Source: Planctomycetia bacterium | GTDB lineage: Bacteria > Planctomycetota > Planctomycetia > Gemmatales > Gemmataceae | Assembly (NCBI GenBank): GCA_005786805.1 | Contig: SYCV01000053.1 | Span: forward strand, 1-35,293 | DNA: 35,293 nucleotides | Direction: 5' to 3' | In this document: piece after piece, positions 1 to 7,793 of the stretch | Position numbering within the stretch: position 1 is the stretch's first letter | Layout: every line of letters begins with the position of its first letter | Made by a program: the position numbers and the translations under genes | The notes under the pieces: generated by a model | Seen by the model: the letters and a program-made list of their open reading frames with translations, nothing else | The model's database searches: none | Told to the model about the DNA's origin: nothing

Positions 1-2
1 AA

Positions 3-1517
3 TGGGTGGTTCCGTTACTTCACGGTAAGCCTTACTTGGATAAACCTCCACTTGCAGATTGGGCAGTGATGGGGCTTTACAAAATTTTCGGGATACATGA
101 CTGGAGTGCGAGGTTGCTTCCGTGTTTTTCGGGGATAGCAACGATATTTGTGCTTGTAATCTGGGGAAAAAAAGCTGGCGTGCCATGGGAGGGACTGATT
201 GCGGGCATTATCCTTTGCCTAACCAACAGGTTTGTATATCTGGAAAGAATGCTCGCCCCCGACACGCTTCTTTGCTTTCTGATTACTCTGGGGCTTGCCC
301 TGGGATATCTTGCATGCAATCGCAGAATAATAAGTTTGTTTTATTGGTTGGGTTTTGCAATTTGCATGGGGCTTGGCGTTTTGACAAAAGGACCCGTCGC
401 ATTGGTTTTATTGGCTTCACCTATTGCATTGTGGACTTTTTTTGACCAAAGGGCATTCAAGCCGGGAATAAAGCTTTGGTCCTTGGCAATTGGTATCGCA
501 ATAGCAATTGCTGCACCCTGGCAGATTGCCATTGCATTTAAACAGCCTGACTTTTTCCATCACTTTTATATTGGCCAGAACTTTCTAAGGTTTGTTGCAC
601 CTTTTGACCATGAGGAACCCTTTTGGTTTTTCCTTCCCCAATTGCTGTTTGGGATGATGCCTTGGATTTTTCTATTGCCCGGAATATTCACATCCCTGTT
701 CCAAAAAAAAACAGGCCAACAAACTTTGGGATCTTTTGGTGGATTTGGATTGATGACAGGCTTGATGATACTTTTCTTCTATTCAATTGGTGTTTGCAAA
801 AGACCAATTTATTTATTACCGGTGCTTCCACCTTTGGCAATCGCGCTTGGATGCCAGGTCAGGGTCTTGTTATCTTCCCCAGAGGGCATACTACGCTGGC
901 AGACACTTTTAACCCCCACTTCAAAAGGAGCGTTTAATTTCCTTGGAATAATACTTCTCGCTGGTTTTGGTGTGGCTTTTGCGGGAATGTTTAGAGGCAT
1001 ATTCAAGCCTTCTACCGGATTCATCCTGGGATTTGTTTTTTTAACCGCTCTATGCATTTGGATAATTTTAAAAGCTGGAAACCCAGACAGGAAAATTTCC
1101 TTCGCAATTTCAGGCGTTCTGCTTTTTATGACACTTTATGTCGGGATCCGTGAAATTCTTCCAGCTTACAACCATATTTTTTCATTGAGAGGACATCTCA
1201 GGGCACACCTAAAATCTGAACAAAAAAAGCCCTCACTCGTGGTTTGCTATCCTCATTTATGGGATTCAGCACCATTTTACCTGCCAGACGCGAAAATAGT
1301 TTCTTTCTCAAGAAATGAAAGATCCATGTTGATCAAATTTCTCAATGAAAGGCCAAACACCTTGGTTCTAATAAAATCAGGTAGAGATCGAAATGAATTA
1401 GTCCAGGAACTGCCCAATCATTTGGAATTTTATGCTGGTGTTCAACCGGGAACAGTTACGGTAGGATGGGTAAGGAAAAAGTCTGAGGATACTTTGCTGG
1501 GAAATCTGATACCTTGA
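3..1517 (+). CDS. ArnT-like glycosyltransferase family 39 protein (5' truncated)
   Basis: This is an integral-membrane glycosyltransferase of the GT39/PMT superfamily (ArnT-like), which uses polyprenyl-phosphate sugars at the outer face of the inner membrane, usually to modify lipid A or other envelope glycans. The first visible residues read WVVPLLHGKPYLDKPPLADW, the conserved loop after the first membrane helix. The catalytic Asp/Glu and helix 1 therefore lie left of the window, and the GTG at 6 is not the true start. Further family signatures are ERMLAPD near residue 80 and about ten hydrophobic helices through residue 390. The last 110 residues form a soluble C-terminal domain. The acceptor cannot be inferred. 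A 105-base gap separates it from secA on the same strand. Confidence 0.85.
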   Translation, partial: WVVPLLHGKPYLDKPPLADWAVMGLYKIFGIHDWSARLLPCFSGIATIFVLVIWGKKAGVPWEGLIAGIILCLTNRFVYLERMLAPDTLLCFLITLGLALGYLACNRRIISLFYWLGFAICMGLGVLTKGPVALVLLASPIALWTFFDQRAFKPGIKLWSLAIGIAIAIAAPWQIAIAFKQPDFFHHFYIGQNFLRFVAPFDHEEPFWFFLPQLLFGMMPWIFLLPGIFTSLFQKKTGQQTLGSFGGFGLMTGLMILFFYSIGVCKRPIYLLPVLPPLAIALGCQVRVLLSSPEGILRWQTLLTPTSKGAFNFLGIILLAGFGVAFAGMFRGIFKPSTGFILGFVFLTALCIWIILKAGNPDRKISFAISGVLLFMTLYVGIREILPAYNHIFSLRGHLRAHLKSEQKKPSLVVCYPHLWDSAPFYLPDAKIVSFSRNERSMLIKFLNERPNTLVLIKSGRDRNELVQELPNHLEFYAGVQPGTVTVGWVRKKSEDTLLGNLIP

Positions 1518-1541
1518 TTATTAATGGTCACATATTGACCC

Positions 1542-1586
1542 GAAGTATCAATAACTTCTAGACTTGCATGATTGACCAGCGTCAAT
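1542..1586. repeat. Two short inverted repeats upstream of secA
   Basis: GAAGT (1542-1546) pairs with ACTTC (1554-1558) across 7 bases, and ATTGAC (1571-1576) pairs with GTCAAT (1581-1586) across CAGC. Both lie in the short gap between the glycosyltransferase stop and the secA ATG at 1623. They could be operators or small leader hairpins. There is no U-tract, so they do not look like terminators. Stems this short arise by chance in AT-rich DNA. Confidence 0.25.
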
Positions 1587-1622
1587 ATTGTTATACGCTT
1601 TGTTTTTCTGAGGAGTGGCGGG

Positions 1623-4600
1623 ATGCCCGTGCAGACAAGCTTTCTTGATAAGTTAATCGAGTTTTTCAGTTCATTTCCTGAAATCATAGGCAAATTACTG
1701 CTTAGTGTTCTAGGCGATAGCAATGAACGATCTATTCGCTCCCTTGGATTTGTTCGCTCAAACAAGCCTGACAGTGTTCCAAAAATCACACCTGGAACAT
1801 TACTTGCCAAAATAAATGATTTTGAACCTGAGATGATGGCATTGGATGATGAACAGTTGCGACAAATGGCAAGCAAGCTTCGTGAACGGCTTGCTCAGGG
1901 AGAAACACTCGATAGCTTATTACCCATCGCGTTTGCTGCCTGCAGGGAAGCTGGACGAAGATCTAAAAACATGCGGCACTTCGATGTTCAAATGCTAGGT
2001 GGCATTGTTTTGCATCGGGGTCACATCGCCGAAATGGTGACTGGGGAGGGAAAAACCCTGGTTGCAACCCTGCCCGCCGTTTTAAATGCGCTTGAGGGCA
2101 AAGGCGTTCATGTCATCACGGTCAACGATTATCTAGCAAGGCGCGACTGCGAATGGATGCTCCCCATCTACAGGGCGGTGGGATTGACCGCGGGTTACAT
2201 TCAAAGTGACATGGACCCGGTGTTAAGGCGGCAGGCCTACGAATGTGATATCACCTACGGAACCAACAGCGAATTTGGTTTTGATTATCTACGCGATAAC
2301 ATGAAACCCGCTCGATGGGGTGACTCCAGCTATGATGTGCATGGCCAACAATGCCAGAAAGGGCTTCACTTTGCAATCATTGATGAGGTTGACAACATTC
2401 TTATTGATGAGGCGAGGACTCCATTAATCATTTCGGGCCAGGCTTTCAGCGATCTTCGTAAATACACCAAGGCAAATGAAGTCGCCGTCAGGTTGGCTGA
2501 TTTACAAAGACTCGCTCAAAAAGACTCCCCGGAAACAGGGTTTTTAAACGGCCCCTACTTTGAGGTAAAAGAAAAGGAACACACCTGCCATTTAACTGAT
2601 GAAGGTATTCGAAAAGCCGAGGAACTAGCCGGAGTTGAAAGCTTTTACACCGCCGGTAACATGGAATGGCCTCACCTCATTGACAATTCCCTAAAGGCGC
2701 ACCATTTATACAAAAAAGACAAGCAATACGCCGTTATGAATCACCCTGAGTCAGGTGAAATGAGCATCATCATCATTGATGAATTCACTGGTCGTCTGAT
2801 GGTTGGAAGGCAATGGTCCGATGGGCTACACCAGGCTGTGGAAGCAAAACATTTCCGGGAAGGTGTAAAGATCAAGGAAGAAACCCAGACTCTCGCAACC
2901 ATCACCTTGCAGAATTTCTTCAAGCTTTACAAAAAAGTATGCGGTATGACAGGAACCGCAATGACTGAATCTGACGAATTCTGGAAAATATACAAGCTCG
3001 AGGTGATTGCGATTCCAACAAACCGTCCATTGATCCGCAAGAATCAACCAGACACGGTTTTCCGGAGTGAGAAAGAAAAGTGGAAGGCGGTGGTTGAGGA
3101 AGTTGTAAGCGTCCATGAATTGGGCCGACCAATCCTCATCGGCACAACAGATGTAGATAAATCACTTAAACTAAGTGAGCTTTTAAAGAGAAAAGGCATC
3201 AAGCACGAACTTCTGAACGCCCTACCTGAGCATGCCGCCCGTGAATCAGAAATCGTTTCCCAAGCTGGTAGGATCGGGGCACTCACGATCGCCACCAATA
3301 TGGCTGGTCGTGGCACAGATATCATCCTTGGTGGTAATCCGGAGACCATGGCGTGGGCCGTCCTTAAACATAAATATGCCTCGAGGCTCGATGTCCCAGA
3401 GGAGGAATGGAAAGTCATAGTTGGAGAAATTGAATCAAAAGAAAAAACAAAGGAAGAAGGTCGAAAGGTCAAGGATTTGGGTGGATTGCACATCATCGGG
3501 ACTGAACGACACGATTCCCGCAGAATTGACAACCAATTGCGTGGTAGGGCGGGTCGACAGGGTGACCCGGGTTCAAGCCGGTTTTATCTTTCCCTCCAAG
3601 ATGATCTCATGCGTATTTTCATGGGTGAATGGGTGGCGAATGTTTTAACCAAGCTAGGCATGGAAGAAGGCCAGGCAATTGAAAGCCCAATGGTCAGCAG
3701 GCAAATTCAAAAAGCTCAGAAAAAAGTTGAAGAGAGACATTTTGAAAGTAGAAAACACCTGCTTGAATATGACGAGGTCATGGATACCCAAAGGAAAAGG
3801 GTCTATGGTTATCGGCAGGAAATATTGAACGACACCAACTGCAAGATTCGAATCATCGAGATGATTTCGAATCAAATCAAAATCGCAGTGGATCGTTTTC
3901 TCGACCGAAAATACGGCGCCGATAGTTTCGCCCAATTTGCCTCGGACAAACTGGGGGTTGAATTCAAGAGTTCGGATTTTGATCGCTCAACCTTTGAAGA
4001 AGCTGAGCTTTACGCAAAAAACAAAGCTCTTTCAGTTACATTTACCCAGCTTCAGGATTTCATCGAGGAAAATCTTGGATCCGATGATGAAACCGAATGG
4101 AACTGGCAGGCCCTTACCAATCAAGTCAACAAGCGTTGGGATTTACAAAATACTGAAAAGACTCTCAAATCAATCGGCAAAAGCGATTTGGTGGAATACC
4201 TTTCAAAACAGACCGAAACCGCTGTTGAAAAAACCAACCTTCAGGAAGGAGCGGTCCTTCTTCAACCCAATTGGGGTTTATCATCCTTGCTAAGCTGGAT
4301 GAAACTCAGGTTCCAGATCGAAATTGATGAAAGCGTGCTGGCAAACAAGCAGCAATCTGAAGTCGAAAAGTTATTGGTTGCCAAGACTCTCGAACTTTAC
4401 CATCAGAAGGAAATAACCTTCCCAGTCGCCGCTGGTATGGCAAAATTCATGAATGAGGACACTAGATCACAAGCGGTGCCAGGTAGCCAGAAATACAATC
4501 GTGAAGGCTTATACAGATGGGCGGTATCCAGGTTCCCAAATTTCGCATCAGATCTCCAGGAAGAAAAATTCCGGACTCTTTCCCGAGCCGAAATCCAACA

Positions 4601-5291
4601 ATTGCTCGTCGAGACTAGCAGTAAGGCGATGCCTGAGAACGGCCAGGCTGAAATTGATCTCAAACTTCATGAAGCTTTTAAAGGAACCCAAATTTCTGAA
4701 GAGGGCGATGCGAGGGACCTTTGCGAATTTATGCAAAAACAGTTCCAGATTTCCATACCTGCGGGAATTCTGACAGGCGTCTCCCAAGACACTGCCCGGC
4801 AGATAATGTGGAATATCTTTGATAATCATTATCGACCTGAAATGCGAATCATGGAAAGAGGTCTTGTTCTTGCGCAATTAGACAGTTCCTGGAAAAACCA
4901 CCTTTATGTCATGGACCACCTTCGCTCCACTGTGGGATTAAGGGGCTATGCGCAAGAAGACCCGAAAACCGTTTACAAACGCGAGGGCATGAAAGAATTT
5001 GAGGCCATGTGGGAAGGTGTCGAAGAAAGGGTCAGCGAGATCGTTTTCCGCATGGAAGACGCTGACGAAGTTCAGGACACAGTATGGGTTATTGGATCCG
5101 CAACCCACGAGGCTGCCCCTAGACTTGCTGCCCCCGAAACGCAGCAGGGTCCCCAAGAAGAAATCAAGCAGGAAAAGAAAGTCGAAACCATCAGAAACTT
5201 TGGGGAAAGAATTGGGAGAAATGATCCCTGCAGTTGTGGCAGTGGCAAAAAGTATAAAAATTGCTGCATGCGCATCAATACGGATAAGTGA
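1623..5291 (+). CDS. secA: Preprotein translocase ATPase SecA, enlarged form
   Basis: SecA is the motor ATPase that pushes unfolded preproteins through SecYEG. I chose the ATG at 1623 (1,222 aa) because AGGAG at 1611-1615 sits 7 bases upstream; the reading frame stays open to a TTG at 1572. Visible motifs: Walker A GEGKT at about 141-145, DEVD at 254-257 followed by ILIDEARTPLIISG, the GMTGTA motif, NMAGRGTDIILGG, and QLRGRAGRQGDPG (helicase motif VI). The C-terminus carries a SEC-C zinc site with C1203, C1205, C1214 and C1215. The protein is about 320 residues longer than E. coli SecA (901 aa). Most of the excess, roughly 200 residues, lies in the helical scaffold/wing region before RGLVLAQLDSSWKNHL. 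Identification is secure. Confidence 0.98.
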   Translation: MPVQTSFLDKLIEFFSSFPEIIGKLLLSVLGDSNERSIRSLGFVRSNKPDSVPKITPGTLLAKINDFEPEMMALDDEQLRQMASKLRERLAQGETLDSLLPIAFAACREAGRRSKNMRHFDVQMLGGIVLHRGHIAEMVTGEGKTLVATLPAVLNALEGKGVHVITVNDYLARRDCEWMLPIYRAVGLTAGYIQSDMDPVLRRQAYECDITYGTNSEFGFDYLRDNMKPARWGDSSYDVHGQQCQKGLHFAIIDEVDNILIDEARTPLIISGQAFSDLRKYTKANEVAVRLADLQRLAQKDSPETGFLNGPYFEVKEKEHTCHLTDEGIRKAEELAGVESFYTAGNMEWPHLIDNSLKAHHLYKKDKQYAVMNHPESGEMSIIIIDEFTGRLMVGRQWSDGLHQAVEAKHFREGVKIKEETQTLATITLQNFFKLYKKVCGMTGTAMTESDEFWKIYKLEVIAIPTNRPLIRKNQPDTVFRSEKEKWKAVVEEVVSVHELGRPILIGTTDVDKSLKLSELLKRKGIKHELLNALPEHAARESEIVSQAGRIGALTIATNMAGRGTDIILGGNPETMAWAVLKHKYASRLDVPEEEWKVIVGEIESKEKTKEEGRKVKDLGGLHIIGTERHDSRRIDNQLRGRAGRQGDPGSSRFYLSLQDDLMRIFMGEWVANVLTKLGMEEGQAIESPMVSRQIQKAQKKVEERHFESRKHLLEYDEVMDTQRKRVYGYRQEILNDTNCKIRIIEMISNQIKIAVDRFLDRKYGADSFAQFASDKLGVEFKSSDFDRSTFEEAELYAKNKALSVTFTQLQDFIEENLGSDDETEWNWQALTNQVNKRWDLQNTEKTLKSIGKSDLVEYLSKQTETAVEKTNLQEGAVLLQPNWGLSSLLSWMKLRFQIEIDESVLANKQQSEVEKLLVAKTLELYHQKEITFPVAAGMAKFMNEDTRSQAVPGSQKYNREGLYRWAVSRFPNFASDLQEEKFRTLSRAEIQQLLVETSSKAMPENGQAEIDLKLHEAFKGTQISEEGDARDLCEFMQKQFQISIPAGILTGVSQDTARQIMWNIFDNHYRPEMRIMERGLVLAQLDSSWKNHLYVMDHLRSTVGLRGYAQEDPKTVYKREGMKEFEAMWEGVEERVSEIVFRMEDADEVQDTVWVIGSATHEAAPRLAAPETQQGPQEEIKQEKKVETIRNFGERIGRNDPCSCGSGKKYKNCCMRINTDK

Positions 5292-5341
5292 TAATTTTCT
5301 AGTAACGAAATAGCCACGCCGGGCACTTGGGAAGGATTCCT

Positions 5342-6649
5342 ATGGGGCTTTTTTTAAATTCTTTTTATCTACTGGCCCTGGCTTTGGCTTCGCCCTGGCT
5401 TGCCTGGCGTTTCATTTTGAAAGGCAGATCCTTTACCAACTTTCTATCCCGCTTTACCGGTGAGACAGGGTTTCCCAAAATCCCTGATTACAAAAAAACC
5501 ATCTGGTTTCACGGTGTCAGCGTGGGGGAGATTCATTTGCTGCGCCAGCTCATTTCCACCATCCGAGAAACAAAACCCGATTGGCAATGTGTGGTTTCAT
5601 CGTCCACAGACAACGGGTTGATGGAAGCCCGAAAATGCTTCAATGGACTTCATGTATTTGCTTTCCCTTTGGATTTCACTTGGGCAATTTACAAGTCTAT
5701 TTCACAAATCAAACCCGACCTGGTCGTACTCGCTGAAAGCGAACTGTGGCCCAACTTCATAAACTGTTGCAAGTTGACCGGAGTCCCGGTTTCTATCATT
5801 AATGGCCGAATGAGTCCCAAAACCCAATCACGATACATGCGCTTTCCTCGATTGGCTAAAAGTATCTTTTCCAAAATCAAGTGCTTTGCGCTCCAAAACA
5901 CTGACACTGAAATTTTCCTTCATAAATTAGGAGTCACGCCAAGTTCAACCTTGGTGACCGGATCCATCAAATTCGATGGTGTGAAATTTTCCCGTTCTGA
6001 CCCAAATGTTGAAAAATTCAAGAAGATGTTTGGCATCAACAACAACGAGATTATATGGGTTGCTGGAAGCACGCAGGAACCAGAGGAATTATTTGTTTTG
6101 AATGCCTATGCAGAATTAAAAAAAGAATTCCCAAGGCTTCGACTCATTATTGTTCCAAGGCAACCCGACCTTTTTAATAATGTCAAAAAACTTATCGAAT
6201 CAAAAGGATTACCATTTAAAAACAGATCTGAACTTGAAACAAGCACGGCTCCCGAAGGATCTATCATACTTGTGGATAGTCTGGGGGAACTTCGATTTAT
6301 CTGGGGATTGGCTGAACTGGCCTTTGTTGGGGGTAGCATGGATGGAAAGCGCGGCGGGCAGAACATGATTGAACCCGCGGCCTACGGTGCATCTGTTTTC
6401 TTCGGCGATAAAATCTGGAATTTCAAACAGGTGGCCACCCAACTTATTGAAGCAGGTGGTGCAAAAATGGTATCCTCACCATCCATGCTGGCAGACACGG
6501 CTAAAAGTCTTCTTACAAATGAGAGACTAAGACAAGAGATGGGGATAAAAGCCAAAAATTATGTTGTTTCCCAACAGGGTGCGACCCTAAAAACTATAAA
6601 TATGATTGAAAGTATTTTTTGCAAAAATCCACTTAATCAGGCTGCATAG
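5342..6649 (+). CDS. waaA: 3-deoxy-D-manno-octulosonic acid (Kdo) transferase
   Basis: WaaA (KdtA) transfers Kdo from CMP-Kdo to lipid A precursor at the cytoplasmic face of the inner membrane, so the organism probably makes lipopolysaccharide. I start at ATG 5342 (435 aa), with GAAGGA at 5331-5336 just upstream; the frame stays open to a TTG at 5327. An N-terminal membrane anchor (residues 2-25) is followed by the GT-B N-domain with HGVSVGEIH, whose glutamate (about E63) is the family's catalytic base, then AESELWPN and a TGSIKFD linker. The C-domain has VAGSTQEPEE, RQPDLF, FVGGSM and MIEPAAYGASVFFG for nucleotide binding. Length is typical (about 425-440). It begins 50 bases after secA and is probably cotranscribed with the following aminotransferase gene. 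Confidence 0.95.
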   Translation: MGLFLNSFYLLALALASPWLAWRFILKGRSFTNFLSRFTGETGFPKIPDYKKTIWFHGVSVGEIHLLRQLISTIRETKPDWQCVVSSSTDNGLMEARKCFNGLHVFAFPLDFTWAIYKSISQIKPDLVVLAESELWPNFINCCKLTGVPVSIINGRMSPKTQSRYMRFPRLAKSIFSKIKCFALQNTDTEIFLHKLGVTPSSTLVTGSIKFDGVKFSRSDPNVEKFKKMFGINNNEIIWVAGSTQEPEELFVLNAYAELKKEFPRLRLIIVPRQPDLFNNVKKLIESKGLPFKNRSELETSTAPEGSIILVDSLGELRFIWGLAELAFVGGSMDGKRGGQNMIEPAAYGASVFFGDKIWNFKQVATQLIEAGGAKMVSSPSMLADTAKSLLTNERLRQEMGIKAKNYVVSQQGATLKTINMIESIFCKNPLNQAA

Positions 6650-6670
6650 TATTGGCCACCAGGTTCAATC

Positions 6671-7603
6671 GTGAATAATCTCTCAAACTTAGCTTGGATA
6701 AACGGGCGCTTTATCTCGCAATCTGAAGCAACCATTACACTTCATGACGCTGGTTTTGTGATGGGTGCCACGGTAACAGACATGAGTCGTAGTTTTGGTC
6801 ATAAGCCTTTCATGCTCATTGAGCACATCCAAAGATTCCTTTTAAATTGTGAGTCTTGTTTCATCCCCATAAGAGTAAACGCGCTGGAATTACAAAAAAT
6901 CGCTGAAGAATTGATCTCACGAAACTGCACCTTATTGAAACCGGAGGAAGACCTGGCGTTGGTCCTTTTCGCAACCCCTGGTCCCATAGGTTTTTACCTT
7001 GGGGAACCCGGTGGTGCGGGAGATGGACTGGCCACTTTGGGAATGCATACTTTCAAGCTTCCTTTTCATAGGTACCGCCCTTGGCTTGAGAATGGAGCGG
7101 AATTGCTTACCAGTTCTATTTTGCAACCTTCCCTTCGATGCCTTGATCCCACCATCAAGCAGCGCAGCAGGATGCATTGGTGGATTGCAGAGCGGGATGT
7201 AAAAAAAAGATCAAAAACCGCAAGCGCAATTTTGCTTGATGAAAATGGATACCTAACTGAAACCGCCTCGGCAAATCTTTTGATTATTCGTAATGCTGGA
7301 TGGAACAAGTTTAAAATATCAGTTCCAAAGCGTGAAAAAGTCTTGGACGGCGTGGCACTCCGGGTTGTCAGGGAATTTGCGAGGGATTCAGAAATCGAAT
7401 GGAATGAGTCTGATATTCTGCCATCAGATTTAACCCCCTCGGATGCAGGTTTAATCACCAGCAGTACTTTTTGTTTTGCCCCTGTGAAATCAATCAACGA
7501 TACAAAACTATCCATCTTTCCAACTTTCAATGGGATGTTGCTAGATTACTGGCAAAAAAAAACAGGAATAAATTTTCACACACAGATTTTAAAAAACTTG
7601 TAG
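6671..7603 (+). CDS. Class IV PLP-dependent aminotransferase (IlvE/DAAT/PabC-like)
   Basis: This is a fold-type IV pyridoxal-phosphate enzyme, the group that includes branched-chain aminotransferase, D-amino-acid aminotransferase and aminodeoxychorismate lyase. The opening AWINGRFISQSEATITLHD is the family's N-terminal signature. K163 in IKQRSRMHW fits the PLP-binding lysine, and E197 in LTETASANL fits the conserved glutamate that contacts the pyridine nitrogen. Length (310 aa) is normal. Start is GTG at 6671 with only a weak upstream AGG. It lies 21 bases after waaA, which suggests one transcript. The substrate cannot be assigned: the motif between K163 and E197 is not diagnostic for ilvE, dat or pabC, and the long loop at about 103-120 (PGPIGFYLGEPGGAGDG) is unusual for IlvE. 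Confidence 0.85.
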   Translation: MNNLSNLAWINGRFISQSEATITLHDAGFVMGATVTDMSRSFGHKPFMLIEHIQRFLLNCESCFIPIRVNALELQKIAEELISRNCTLLKPEEDLALVLFATPGPIGFYLGEPGGAGDGLATLGMHTFKLPFHRYRPWLENGAELLTSSILQPSLRCLDPTIKQRSRMHWWIAERDVKKRSKTASAILLDENGYLTETASANLLIIRNAGWNKFKISVPKREKVLDGVALRVVREFARDSEIEWNESDILPSDLTPSDAGLITSSTFCFAPVKSINDTKLSIFPTFNGMLLDYWQKKTGINFHTQILKNL

Positions 7604-7793
7604 ACATTACCACGCCATACCATTACCTTAACTTGGTATTTTGAATTCTTAAAGAATGGTGAGCAAGGCTGACCCCCAGCTTGGTGCTGAGGTTTATGTT
7701 TTTAAAAATTCTTGTTTCACTTTGGTCGGGTAGTTGGCATGATGTCGCTTGAGTATTAACTGTTTCTTTAGACTTTGAGAGAAGTAAGGAATT

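Noticed and set aside
7617-7639. ATACCA/TGGTAT inverted repeat after the aminotransferase gene, followed by a few Ts.
   Set aside because: The six-base stem with an 11-base loop is too weak to call a terminator.
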